DNA from: Saprospiraceae bacterium
Lineage (GTDB): Bacteria; Bacteroidota; Bacteroidia; Chitinophagales; Saprospiraceae
Direction of reading: 5' to 3'
DNA: 64,000 nt
Assembly (NCBI GenBank): GCA_016719615.1
Contig: JADJYQ010000007.1
Span: 367,079 to 431,078 of the forward strand
Part shown: positions 27,108-36,501 of the stretch, piece by piece
How positions within the stretch are numbered: position 1 is the stretch's first letter
How the letters are laid out: each line of letters starts with the position of its first letter
Made by a program: the position numbers and the translations under genes
The notes under the pieces: generated by a model
The model's database searches: none
What the model was told of the DNA's origin: nothing
The model's input: only the letters and a program-made list of their open reading frames with translations

Positions 27108-27228
27108 CTAAAAACTGCAAGATACAAATAGGCGCTTAATTCGCATTTTGATACGACATTTGATAATTCATAGTTCTCCTTCAGAACATTCCATTTATTC
27201 CCTATTTTTGGAACTATAATTTTCATCC

Positions 27229-29652
27229 ATGAATTTTGCCATCAATTTCAGTCAAACTGCTTTTTATTTACTATTGCTTCTTTCAGGATTTTCCATCACT
27301 CTACCCGGTCAACACATTAAGTTTCAGAAGACTTATGCCCCCGGTACATTTACTCCCGGTATCAAAAACAATCAGGCCAGCTTCTACGATCTTGAAAGTT
27401 TGTCAGATGATGGTTTCGCAACCTTGGGTTTTATCAATGACACATCCAATTTTTCAGAAGGCCATTTGGTGCGTTACGATTGTACAGGCAAGGTACTTTG
27501 GGGTAAAAGGCTGGGTTTTTCAGGATCACCAACCAATACCAATGCCGGAATTATAGAAACCCCTGAAGGTGATATCGTATTCAGCTTCAATCTGGGTACC
27601 GGTTTTTTCAGAGCTTCGATCCTGGTAGGTCGAATATCAAAAGACGGTCAAACGAAGTGGATGAAACGCATTGGCAACAGTACTGAATTTGGTCGGGATA
27701 TTGCCATGACTTCAGATGGAGGATTCATCATCGCTGGGAGCACTGGTACACATGGTACTGATGCAGTTGCAGATGATATCTATCTTATCAAATTGGATGC
27801 ACTTGGCAATGTCGTTTGGAGCAAAACTTTTGGTAATCCTGCAGGTACTTACGATGAGGCTTTTGCCGTAAAATTGGATTCCCGCAATCGGATCATCGTC
27901 ACGGGTCGTTGTATCGCAGATACTACCTTTCAAGCTTTTATTTTGCAAGCGGATGCTAACGGAAATCCTTTGCGATTTAAAACTTGGGGCTATCATAACC
28001 AACGCACCAATGCCTTTGATTTGATCGTCGACAAAGAAGATCATTATCTGATCACTGGTTTTACTACCTTACTTGAAGACAATCATGCAAGTTCTGAAAA
28101 TGATGCCTACCTCATTAAGGTAGACAGTAGCTTGAACACCGTTTTTGCTAATGTGTATGAAGTGAATCGTGGAAGTGACAATAGCACAATTGGAGAAGGC
28201 TTAAGCTTGTTGGATGACGGGGGCTATGCGATTGGTGTAAGTTCACTGGGATTTTCAACACACAATGTAAATTTCCCAAATTCACCTAACAAAAATGCGC
28301 TTTATGTCATCAATAAAAACGGCAGCATCCGCAAGATCTTTTTATACAATCAACACGGTTCGCAATATACCCGAGTACGTAAAAGCAGCAAGGGGTCTGT
28401 TCTCATTGGCGGTTTTTCGAGAGCTTATACCGACCGCAATCATAGCCAGGGGCTCATCATCAAAACCGATAATCTATATCAATCGGGTTGTTATGATATT
28501 GACGTCACTCCTGAAGTGAGTTTATACAGCCCGACATGGCAGGTAGCTGATTATATTTACCAAAGCAGATCCGGCCATCGAATTTTAGATTACCTCAATT
28601 TCAGCGATTCCCTGAGTAAGGAACAAGTCCTTTGCGAAGAAATTCCATTTTTGACTCCAGATTTTAATGGACCAACTGAAGCCTGTCCCGGTAAGGTATC
28701 ATTTGAAGACCAATCTGCAGGACCAGGAACTGGTTATTGGTTGATCAATCAGGATACCATTAAAGTTGATGGCAGCCTTGATTTCGTATTCACTAAATCA
28801 GGTACATATCAAATTACAAGAGTATTGCAATTTAGTTGTATCGTAAAATCCATCACGAAAGAAATTCTGATCAACTCAGGTTTCATAGATACTTTAAATT
28901 ATTCAATATGTGAAGGTAGCTCTTATGACTTTAGAGGAAACACTTATCATCAAGCTGGCATATACAACATAAACCTACCGGGATCGGCAGGCCAGTGCGA
29001 CTCTGTATTTATACTCAACTTAAATCTCGCGAAACCCACAGAACTTTCAGAAGCAAAGACTTTTTGCGGCAGCTCTTTTAGCTATCTAGGAAATACTTAC
29101 GATCGTTCGGGAGAATATAACATTACTCTTAAAGACCAAAATGGATGTGACAGCTTGATCATCCGGCTCAAACTTGATAAAATTTATGATCATACCAGTT
29201 CAAATCCCATTGAATTGGATACGGTAAGATTTTGCGATCAATTCTCGTACAAAAATTTCGTGTTTACCAAAAGCGGTGCTTATAAAAATTTCCCGGTGGA
29301 TACCCTGGATGACTGTAAGATTGAAAGCATCAATATGGTTCTCGTCGATGATTGCAATTGTCTTACTTTTCCAAATGCATTTACTCCGGGAAATGGCGAT
29401 GACATCAACAATGATTTCAGACCTTTCATCACCTGCCCTGAAATCATAGGCAATTACTCTTTAAAAATATTTAATCGCTGGGGTCAGGAAGTATATATGA
29501 GCAACAGCCCTGATTCAGGCTGGGATGGTTTCAAAGACGGAAAGCCACTTCCTATTGATACATATATGTATCAATGCAGCTACGATATTCGTTATAATGA
29601 TACAGACATCAGGAAGCGAACAAGGAAAGGCTCGGTGAGCCTCATTAGATAA
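27229..29652 (+). CDS. secreted T9SS type B (gliding-motility-associated C-terminal) protein
   Basis: 807 residues. The signal peptide is in the first about 26 residues (LLLLSGFSITLPGQ). A propeller-like body follows with repeated units such as LSDDGFATLGFIND, TSDGGFIIAGSTG, LDDGGYAIGVSS. Later come PKD-like and cysteine-containing modules (CPGKVSFEDQSAG; YSICEGSSYDFRGNTY; FCGSSFSYLGNTYD). The type B sorting domain forms the end (FPNAFTPGNGDDINNDFRP, then LKIFNRWGQEVY). It is intact and similar in architecture to the broken gene at 13797-16932. Role likely surface adhesion or structure; no catalytic motif is seen. Confidence 0.8.
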   Translation: MNFAINFSQTAFYLLLLLSGFSITLPGQHIKFQKTYAPGTFTPGIKNNQASFYDLESLSDDGFATLGFINDTSNFSEGHLVRYDCTGKVLWGKRLGFSGSPTNTNAGIIETPEGDIVFSFNLGTGFFRASILVGRISKDGQTKWMKRIGNSTEFGRDIAMTSDGGFIIAGSTGTHGTDAVADDIYLIKLDALGNVVWSKTFGNPAGTYDEAFAVKLDSRNRIIVTGRCIADTTFQAFILQADANGNPLRFKTWGYHNQRTNAFDLIVDKEDHYLITGFTTLLEDNHASSENDAYLIKVDSSLNTVFANVYEVNRGSDNSTIGEGLSLLDDGGYAIGVSSLGFSTHNVNFPNSPNKNALYVINKNGSIRKIFLYNQHGSQYTRVRKSSKGSVLIGGFSRAYTDRNHSQGLIIKTDNLYQSGCYDIDVTPEVSLYSPTWQVADYIYQSRSGHRILDYLNFSDSLSKEQVLCEEIPFLTPDFNGPTEACPGKVSFEDQSAGPGTGYWLINQDTIKVDGSLDFVFTKSGTYQITRVLQFSCIVKSITKEILINSGFIDTLNYSICEGSSYDFRGNTYHQAGIYNINLPGSAGQCDSVFILNLNLAKPTELSEAKTFCGSSFSYLGNTYDRSGEYNITLKDQNGCDSLIIRLKLDKIYDHTSSNPIELDTVRFCDQFSYKNFVFTKSGAYKNFPVDTLDDCKIESINMVLVDDCNCLTFPNAFTPGNGDDINNDFRPFITCPEIIGNYSLKIFNRWGQEVYMSNSPDSGWDGFKDGKPLPIDTYMYQCSYDIRYNDTDIRKRTRKGSVSLIR

Positions 29653-29832
29653 TAATGAGGTAAAGGGATTAAAAAAGAATGAACTAAACTCATATATATT
29701 TCAAGTAATTGAAAGAATTAAATCTAATAAACGTTTGTTAGCTTTATTCAATTGCTCCGGAAAAAATCATAACCATTACAAACAACAAAATTTTTCATTC
29801 CGGTATTGTAAAATTCTTCAGACTGCCAACTT

Positions 29833-30588
29833 TTATCCCTCTTCCGGATGCCAAAAAAAATCTTCCATAGGAGTTACTTTGTGATCTACAACCTTTACAC
29901 CTTCTTTCCGCAGTAATTTAGCCATGCGTTCGCCGGCTTCACCAAACATCATTCGGCCGCTGAGTTCTCCTTTGACATTGACGACCCTGTGTGCCGGGAT
30001 ATTTGAAACATGGCCTTTGAGTTGATTTAATGCCCAGCCTACCATTCTCGCCGAACCTAATGATAAATAATCTGCAATAGCCCCATAAGTGCTTACGCGA
30101 CCTCTAGGAATCGTCTGAACAACACCGTAGACCCAATCGAAATAATTGTCTTTCGGAACCAGAGCATTGTTGTATAAATTGACGGCCTCTTCTTCCAATT
30201 CTCGCATTTGCTTTTGTTCAGCTTTAGTTTTGTCCTTAAAACCGAGTAAATGCAAGATTCCATGGATGATGACGCGCAATTTTTCTTGTTCTACATCCTG
30301 ATTAAACTTTGGGGCATTATCAATGACCCGATCTATACTAATGTACAGTTCGCCCTCAATTTTATCATTTGCTAAAGGAAAGGTAATGATGTCAGTAAAA
30401 TAGTCGTGGCCCAAAAACTGCTTGTTCATGTTCAGCAGATACAGGTCATCACAAAAAATGATATTGATGTTTCCGGGTTTCTTTCCATGTAACTTGATCA
30501 TTTTGTTGATCCATTCCTTCCATTTTCTTTCCGGAATTTCAAATGTCTCACATTGAAAATCAAATTGGATGTTTGAAGCAGGTGGCAT
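29833..30588 (-). CDS. ybeY: YbeY endoribonuclease fused to an alkyltransferase-like (ATL) domain
   Basis: 251 residues in one uninterrupted frame. Residues 1 to about 143 are YbeY, the metal-dependent RNase for 16S rRNA maturation and ribosome quality control. The metal motif is HGILHLLGFKDK, with H109, H113 and Asp119 in place of the usual third His. Residues about 148-251 are an O6-alkylguanine transferase C-terminal fold (VVQTIPRGRVSTYGAIADYL; GSARMVGWALNQL) in which the acceptor PCHR is PAHR at 198-201. It should therefore bind but not repair alkylated guanine, as ATL proteins do. The two parts are normally separate genes. The HATPase/DUF4175 pair lies upstream, 69 nt away, on the same strand. 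Confidence 0.85.
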   Translation of the reverse strand: MPPASNIQFDFQCETFEIPERKWKEWINKMIKLHGKKPGNINIIFCDDLYLLNMNKQFLGHDYFTDIITFPLANDKIEGELYISIDRVIDNAPKFNQDVEQEKLRVIIHGILHLLGFKDKTKAEQKQMRELEEEAVNLYNNALVPKDNYFDWVYGVVQTIPRGRVSTYGAIADYLSLGSARMVGWALNQLKGHVSNIPAHRVVNVKGELSGRMMFGEAGERMAKLLRKEGVKVVDHKVTPMEDFFWHPEEG

Positions 30589-30657
30589 TTAAAAAATTAC
30601 CTTACAAGTGTTAGCTAAATAAACAGCACATGCATACGATGTATGACTAATTGATAT

Positions 30658-31053
30658 TTATGATGTCTGAATTGCAAATTTGATCTCTACCGTACGACCA
30701 TTATCTGAAAAAATAACGCGATCAGATAAGCGTTGCATGAGGAAAACGCCTCTTCCGCCACATTGATGAATATTTTCAGGCAGTGTTGGATCCGGAATGG
30801 AAGCCGGATCAAAACCTTGTCCCTCGTCAGAAATTTTAAAGCAGATATGCTTTTTCATCCGTGTCATTTTCAGACTTACAAATTTATTACAATCGGATTT
30901 GTTACCGTGTAATATGGCATTATTTACGGCTTCAGTAATCGACACCAGAATATTCGGATATAGACTTTTGTCTAAATGGTATTCGTTAAAAATGGTGTGC
31001 AGGTATTCTTCTACCTGACAAATATTAGCCGGTACTGAAGCAATGCGGATCAT
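30658..31053 (-). CDS. RsbW-like HATPase (anti-sigma factor type serine kinase fold)
   Basis: 131 residues from the ATG at 31053 (MIRIASVPANICQVEEYL). HATPase_c motifs are NILVSITEAVNNAILHGN (N box), ISDEGQGFDP (G1) and CGGRGVFLMQRLSD (G2), as in RsbW/SpoIIAB-type regulators. The frame extends 28 codons further upstream, but the ATG at 31053 overlaps the stop of the preceding DUF4175 gene as ATGA, a classical coupling signal, so the short form is preferred. RsbW-like proteins bind sigma factors or anti-anti-sigma factors; no partner gene is adjacent. The target is unknown. Confidence 0.8.
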   Translation of the reverse strand: MIRIASVPANICQVEEYLHTIFNEYHLDKSLYPNILVSITEAVNNAILHGNKSDCNKFVSLKMTRMKKHICFKISDEGQGFDPASIPDPTLPENIHQCGGRGVFLMQRLSDRVIFSDNGRTVEIKFAIQTS

Positions 31054-34000
31054 CCCTGCTTTTTGAGGCTTTGATAATATTGCTCTACCAGCCGTTTGTA
31101 AAAAGGCCGCAATTCCGGTGATATTTGTTTGAACCATTCTGTCTCTCCCTGTCTTTGTTTGATATATTCTTCCAGACCGGGCGGAAACTTACGTTCAATA
31201 TTCGTACCAGTTTCAGATTTTCTTTGTTCATCCCATTCCCTTTCGCGTTCTGCGCGATCAGATTCTAGCAGCCTCGTGGTAATTTCCTCTTGCCTTTTGA
31301 GCATTTCATTGGTTAATTGTTTATTGACCAACTGCTTTTCGAGCTTATTCATTTCCTCTATCGCCTCGCGCGCTTCTTTAGAACCATTTCCGCGTTCACT
31401 GTTTTCTTTGTCCAAATCCTGCAACATTTTACGCAGTTTAGCTTGCTGTGCTGCCATTTCCGCAAACTCCTGAGAAGTCCCTTGTTTTCCTTCCTTCATC
31501 TTCCCCAATTGATCTTTCATTCCCTGACCCATTTTTTTCATGCCTTCTGTGATCTTGTCAGCCGGTTTACGGCCTGAACTTTGTCCGGGTTTATCGCAAG
31601 ATTTATTGCCTGGTTTTTTACATGAACCCCCTTTACACTCTTTTTGCTTTTGATTTAAAGTTTCAGACAGCATGAGTGCCAGATCGTTCATATTGGTCAT
31701 TACTCTTCGCTGATTGTTTCCGGCTTCTGCACTTCTGCGCTCTTCCAGGTGATCAATCCCCGATACAAAATTAGCATTGATCTCATTGACCTTATCCTGA
31801 ACAAAAGATTGAATCTCAACAATTCTTTTACTCAAAACTTCAAGTGTATCTTCTACAATTTTAAAATTTTCTTTGATTCTAAATTGATCCTGGACCAAAC
31901 CCAGAAATTTTGGCGTCTGCACATTCACCTGTCCAAACTCTTTCACCAGGCCTTCCTGCTCAAATGACAAGGCTACTAAATTCTCCAACAATTGGCGCAA
32001 CATTTTGGCATCTTCTTCCGCTTGTTCCTGATCGGACTCCTCCATTTCCTGCTCCATTTGATCAGCCATTTCTTTCATCTTTTTAGAAGCATCCTTTTGT
32101 TTTTTCGCCGCCTTGCTCTTTCCGGATTTACCTGCATCCTTATTTTTCATTTCTTCAGATGCGCCCTTTAGATCTTTTTTAATGTCTTCACTCTGCGCTT
32201 TGCGATCTTCCATTTTGCGCTGCGATTTCATCTCCTCATTCTTCTTTTGCATCTCTTCCTGCTTTTTAGCAAGATCATCAAATTTTTTATTGATATCTTC
32301 TTGCTGATCTTTCAGCCCATCTTCCTTTGCTTCTTCCTTTTGGGTTTGTTCTGAAAGTGCATCTTGTTTATCAGAAAGTTTGCGCAACTCATTGATTTGA
32401 TCTTTGAGGTTCTTCTCCAATTCCAATTGTTTGAACAATTCCAGCAATCGCTCCATTTCTTTAGACATATCCATATTTTTATTCTGGAATTGCTCCGTCA
32501 TTTTAAGCGTTTGCTCTTTGTTCAATTCACTCATCAGATCCTGAATCTGTTTCATGATTTGTTTCATTTCCTCACTTGCAGTTTCATTAAACAACTTCTG
32601 AAGTTGCTCTTGTTTTTCCTGTAATTTTTCGTCTTCGTTGGTCTGTTTTTTTAAATTCTCATCAAATTTTTTCCTGGCCTCATCGAGTTTATTCTGCAGC
32701 TTCTGCTGATCCTGCATCAGCTTTTCTATTTCTTTTTTATGCTGCCACTCCAGGTCCTTTTTTTGACGCATTTTATTTTTAAAAGCATCAATCCGTTCCT
32801 GCAATTTCTTAATGTCCTTCAAGGCATCTTCCAGATTGTCTTTTATGTCCTGGTTATTGCTGGCCTCTTGTTTAGCAAGTTCTTCTTCCGAAGCTTCTTT
32901 ATACAACTGTATCTGGCTGCGTGCTGATTTACTCCCATTAACTGCATCATTATCCCAAACTTCAAAATAATAACTGATAGATTCTCCGGGTTCCAGATTG
33001 AAATTATTTGCATCAAAAACATATCTGAAATCCTGAAGTTTAGCTTCAGAAGTTGTTTGAATGGGTACAGATTTAATCAATTTTTCCTTCCCGTCTTTTT
33101 GCAATATGGTGTAGTTAAAAGTCAAAGTTTTGATTCCATAATCATCGCTTGCATCTCCTGCAAAGTATTGTACTTTCCAATTGGAGCTATCCGCAAAAGA
33201 TTCGACCTTGATTTGTGGATATTGATCTTCGATGATATGTATCTGGTACGTTACAGAATCCGGATCTGGCAATTGTTGGTTTTTTAAATACAAAGTGTAG
33301 GATTCGTTTTTGGAGAATTTCCTGGTATATCTGAATTGGTTTTCATTTTGTAATTCCAATGCTGATATGTGCTGGTCACTTTCGGTTTTAAAAGACAATT
33401 GATCTGTAAAACTTGTATGGATTTCCCAGGACACTTTGGTTCCTGTTGGAATCAAAAGGTCACCAATGTTCTCTATTTTTTCAGGTTTGCGTCCTGTATA
33501 AGCAGGGTAAGTCAGACTCACCTCAAATTGTTCAACCAAAGGTTTCATCAGCACTTGTAACAAAAACTCATCCGACTGCACATTGCCCGAAAATATTTTG
33601 AAGGTCTGATCTTTTTGTACATTACTGAAGGTATATACAAATTGTTCCGGGCCTTCCTTCTGTAAACGATACTGAAAATTATCCACCTCAATAAACGCTT
33701 CTGCGGGAATGGCGCGACCTTCGGTGTGCAAACGAAGTGTAAATTCTCCGTTCTGTTCCACTTTTAAATCAGGTACATCCAACACAAATTTAAATGCTGC
33801 TTCTTTTTCAAAATCTTTATCCAACTGAAGGAGTCGTTGAGTGGGTTTTTGAATAAACCCGGGAGCAAATACCAATATAGAAGCTAATAGAAAAACAGGT
33901 CCGATTGCATAATGCATGTATTTGCGGTTTTTTTGTAAGTCTATGGCTTGAACAAAAGGAACCGGTTGTAGATCGTAAGATTTCTGGGCAATACTCGCTT

Positions 34001-34394
34001 CAATTAAACTGCGATCTGAAAAATTAATGGATTGAGACTTCAGTTGAAGTACATTGAGCAGCTTGTCCTTTACATCTTTGAATTGGCTACCAATGATTTT
34101 GGCAGCTTCTTCGTGTGAGATCAATTTACCCAATCTGAAATAATGAAAAAGTGGTGTCAAAATCCAAAAAACCAAACCGGCCATAAATAACCCCAGGTAG
34201 GAAAATGAAAGAATTGCTCTTACACTTTTACTAAAATAGAATTGACTCTCCAAAAAATTGTAAGCCAGGAATACAAGAGTTAATAAACCCACAAAGTAAA
34301 GACTGCCCCGAATCAATTGATTCATGTAATACTTACGGGTAAATTGGTCAATTTTAAGAATTAACTGGTCGTAATAATTTTCCTTTGGTGCCAT
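31050..34394 (-). CDS. DUF4175 family membrane protein with long coiled coil
   Basis: 1114 residues. Three hydrophobic segments near the N terminus (about 28-45, 62-85, 158-178) are followed by a beta-rich extracytoplasmic part with Ig-like strands (about 190-500). A very long charged coiled coil, rich in Lys, Glu and Gln, spans about 510-800 (KKLQERIDAFKNKMRQKK onward). A further helical region with Gly/Ser/Lys-rich linkers (about 930-1010) precedes the end. This is the DUF4175 architecture known from Bacteroidota; its function is not established. It is translationally coupled to the HATPase at 31053. Confidence 0.8.
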   Translation of the reverse strand: MAPKENYYDQLILKIDQFTRKYYMNQLIRGSLYFVGLLTLVFLAYNFLESQFYFSKSVRAILSFSYLGLFMAGLVFWILTPLFHYFRLGKLISHEEAAKIIGSQFKDVKDKLLNVLQLKSQSINFSDRSLIEASIAQKSYDLQPVPFVQAIDLQKNRKYMHYAIGPVFLLASILVFAPGFIQKPTQRLLQLDKDFEKEAAFKFVLDVPDLKVEQNGEFTLRLHTEGRAIPAEAFIEVDNFQYRLQKEGPEQFVYTFSNVQKDQTFKIFSGNVQSDEFLLQVLMKPLVEQFEVSLTYPAYTGRKPEKIENIGDLLIPTGTKVSWEIHTSFTDQLSFKTESDQHISALELQNENQFRYTRKFSKNESYTLYLKNQQLPDPDSVTYQIHIIEDQYPQIKVESFADSSNWKVQYFAGDASDDYGIKTLTFNYTILQKDGKEKLIKSVPIQTTSEAKLQDFRYVFDANNFNLEPGESISYYFEVWDNDAVNGSKSARSQIQLYKEASEEELAKQEASNNQDIKDNLEDALKDIKKLQERIDAFKNKMRQKKDLEWQHKKEIEKLMQDQQKLQNKLDEARKKFDENLKKQTNEDEKLQEKQEQLQKLFNETASEEMKQIMKQIQDLMSELNKEQTLKMTEQFQNKNMDMSKEMERLLELFKQLELEKNLKDQINELRKLSDKQDALSEQTQKEEAKEDGLKDQQEDINKKFDDLAKKQEEMQKKNEEMKSQRKMEDRKAQSEDIKKDLKGASEEMKNKDAGKSGKSKAAKKQKDASKKMKEMADQMEQEMEESDQEQAEEDAKMLRQLLENLVALSFEQEGLVKEFGQVNVQTPKFLGLVQDQFRIKENFKIVEDTLEVLSKRIVEIQSFVQDKVNEINANFVSGIDHLEERRSAEAGNNQRRVMTNMNDLALMLSETLNQKQKECKGGSCKKPGNKSCDKPGQSSGRKPADKITEGMKKMGQGMKDQLGKMKEGKQGTSQEFAEMAAQQAKLRKMLQDLDKENSERGNGSKEAREAIEEMNKLEKQLVNKQLTNEMLKRQEEITTRLLESDRAEREREWDEQRKSETGTNIERKFPPGLEEYIKQRQGETEWFKQISPELRPFYKRLVEQYYQSLKKQG

Positions 34395-34499
34395 ACAAAC
34401 TGTTCAACTAATAAAAACGCAAAATAGCCGAAAATAATTTCAGCAATATAGAGTGAAATCAATAAACTTAAGTTAAAACAACAAATCCAAGTGCTTGGT

Positions 34500-35315
34500 T
34501 TAAGCAGAAATATTGTATTCGCGCAAAGCATCATTGAGCGAAACCTTTTTGTCTGTTGATTCTTTGCGCTCACCAATGATCAATGCGCAGGGCACCTGAT
34601 AATCACCTGCAGGATATTTTTTGGTATAAGAGCCCGGAATCACGACGGATCTTGGTGGTACAAAGCCTTGATACTTAACGGCTTGTTCTTTAGTTACATC
34701 CAAAATATGTGTTGAACCCGTAATCACCACATTAGCACCTAAAACAGCTTCCCGACCAATTATGGCTCCTTCTACGATGATGCAGCGGGATCCAATGAAA
34801 GCATTGTCTTCGATAATATTTGGTTGTGCCTGCGGAGGTTCAAGAACTCCGCCTATGCCTACGCCTCCTGCCAAATGAACATTTCGTCCGATTTGTGCAC
34901 AAGAGCCGACAGTTGCCCAGGTGTCTACCATTGTACCTGAGCCTACCCATGCCCCGATGTTCACATAACTTGGCATGAGGATCGCGCCCGGTTCAATATA
35001 CGATCCGTAACGAGCAATGGCATGTGGAACAGCCCTGATACCCAATTGGCCAAAATTGGTTTTTGTGGGTATTTTATCAAAAAATTCGAGGTCTCCAGCT
35101 TTAATGATCCGATTCTCGCTAATGGGGAAAAAAAGCAATATCGCTTTCTTAATCCATTCATTGACGCGCCATTTATCTTCACCGGGTTCGGCAACCCTAA
35201 TCCTCCCACTATCCAATAAGGATATAACTTCCTGGATATGCTCCTTTATTTCTTTCTCATTCAACAAACTGCGGTCATCCCATGCAGCTTCAACGCTCTT
35301 TTTTAAATGTTCCAT
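34500..35315 (-). CDS. dapD: 2,3,4,5-tetrahydropyridine-2,6-dicarboxylate N-succinyltransferase
   Basis: 271 residues from ATG 35315 (MEHLKKSVEAAW). Catalyses succinylation of tetrahydrodipicolinate in lysine and meso-diaminopimelate synthesis. The N-terminal helical part is followed by a left-handed beta helix of hexapeptide repeats (PSYVNIGAWVGSGTMVDTWA, CAQIGRNVHLAGGVGIGG, VLGANVVITGSTHI) and the conserved end. The frame runs 23 codons further upstream into the preceding membrane-protein gene. The internal ATG is right because it begins the known DapD N terminus and lies 1 nt after that gene's stop. Cotranscription with the upstream gene is likely. Confidence 0.93.
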   Translation of the reverse strand: MEHLKKSVEAAWDDRSLLNEKEIKEHIQEVISLLDSGRIRVAEPGEDKWRVNEWIKKAILLFFPISENRIIKAGDLEFFDKIPTKTNFGQLGIRAVPHAIARYGSYIEPGAILMPSYVNIGAWVGSGTMVDTWATVGSCAQIGRNVHLAGGVGIGGVLEPPQAQPNIIEDNAFIGSRCIIVEGAIIGREAVLGANVVITGSTHILDVTKEQAVKYQGFVPPRSVVIPGSYTKKYPAGDYQVPCALIIGERKESTDKKVSLNDALREYNISA

Positions 35316-35316
35316 C

Positions 35317-35997
35317 TTAAAATGTATATGAAAATGCAAGTATAGTGGAAATAATGCCAACAATATAACCAATATATATTTCATCTCTGGTATGAGCCTT
35401 CAAATAAAGTCTGCAACTTCCAATCCATGCAGCAAGCAGCACAGAAATCATCAAAAGCTCATGAATATGAAAAGAAGATACGCCTTCTCTGTAAAATCGG
35501 AAATAGAAAATTGAATCCTCCGGAAAATGAAAGCGGACCATCCACCACAAGCAGCAGAAAGATGCCCATGAAGCAGTGTGTAAACTCAATTTCAGTTTCG
35601 TGTTGATCACAAATGCAAAGAAAATACAGATAATGGCACTCAACACAAAAGCCGTCATTAATTTAGGTATATTTTCCTGGGATTTCAGGTTGATCCACAG
35701 CCATAAATTAAATATCGCACATATAATCAAGGGTATAAACCGATCAAAACGATCAGTCATACTAAATGATTTTAACAATCCGGTCCATTTCATAAGTCCA
35801 ATTGCAATGGAAGGGATGAAGACCGTATAGATAAAAGTGAGTACTACCAAAATAGACTGCTCAGACCAAACCAAAACACCAAATAGATGTGGTTTCAGAC
35901 ATAGCAATAAAAACAAAGCATAAAAGAGTAGAAAAATAGGATGAAAAATATAGGAACTAAACAAGGCCAGTGGCCTTAGGATGGATTGCATTTGCAT
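35317..35997 (-). CDS. six-helix membrane protein, possibly PAP2-like
   Basis: 226 residues with about six to seven hydrophobic segments. Two short stretches, KLSLHTA at about 134-140 and a late RLYLKAHTRDEIYIG at about 197-211, resemble the second and third motifs of PAP2-type phosphatases. The first motif (Kx6RP) is not convincing. Conserved Bacteroidota proteins of this kind are often annotated only as membrane proteins. It ends 1 nt before dapD and is probably cotranscribed with it; no functional link is evident. Confidence 0.55.
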   Translation of the reverse strand: MQMQSILRPLALFSSYIFHPIFLLFYALFLLLCLKPHLFGVLVWSEQSILVVLTFIYTVFIPSIAIGLMKWTGLLKSFSMTDRFDRFIPLIICAIFNLWLWINLKSQENIPKLMTAFVLSAIICIFFAFVINTKLKLSLHTASWASFCCLWWMVRFHFPEDSIFYFRFYREGVSSFHIHELLMISVLLAAWIGSCRLYLKAHTRDEIYIGYIVGIISTILAFSYTF

Positions 35998-36501
35998 GGT
36001 TGGCCAAAGGTAAGTAATTCAATGATTCCTATGGATAAGTGGCCTCAAATCAGGAGATATTATTTACCGAAAATCAAAAGTTCCATAAAACTCCTTATCA
36101 TCAAACGATTTGATTTGACTTCCCCTTTCAAATTATCATCGAAGCCTTTTGCCAACGCAACTTTTTTCATTTTATCAAATGTTTCCATTCGCAATTTAAA
36201 AATGGGAAAAGATGGAGGACAGATGATAGATTAAGGAGTATGGAGTCCCGACATGAAAATCTTATTCCCTAAAAAGGTGATGATGATGTCGGGAGGAGTA
36301 TATATGATGGAGCTTAGATCGAACATGTGTATCAGACGGATTGGCTATAAACGGTATATTGCTGAATATTTGATAGATCTCAATTTTACTGATACTAACT
36401 AACGTTCGTCCGTTCATAATATAAATTGGAAAAGCTACTTTACAATAATATAGCCAAATTGCTCAAAACCAAAGTGTAAAATCCAATCAACTGAAAACTG
36501 A
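35998..36501. other. intergenic with a 9-bp inverted repeat
   Basis: No coding frame. TCCCGACAT at 36246-36254 and ATGTCGGGA at 36286-36294 form a perfect 9-bp inverted repeat with a 31-nt loop and no T tract. The right end contains CTGATTACTGATTACTG-like low-complexity filler. Confidence 0.45.

Noticed and set aside
29639..29660. Inverted repeat CCTCATTA/TAATGAGG over the stop of the type B T9SS gene
   Set aside because: No T tract follows and the repeat is short, so it is not called a terminator.
31129..33601. Many plus-strand frames of 60-115 codons opposite DUF4175
   Set aside because: They arise from the biased Lys/Glu/Gln codons of the coiled coil on the other strand and show no family features.
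35316..35384. 23-codon extension of the DapD frame
   Set aside because: It lies inside the preceding membrane-protein gene; MEHLKKSVE is the usual DapD start.
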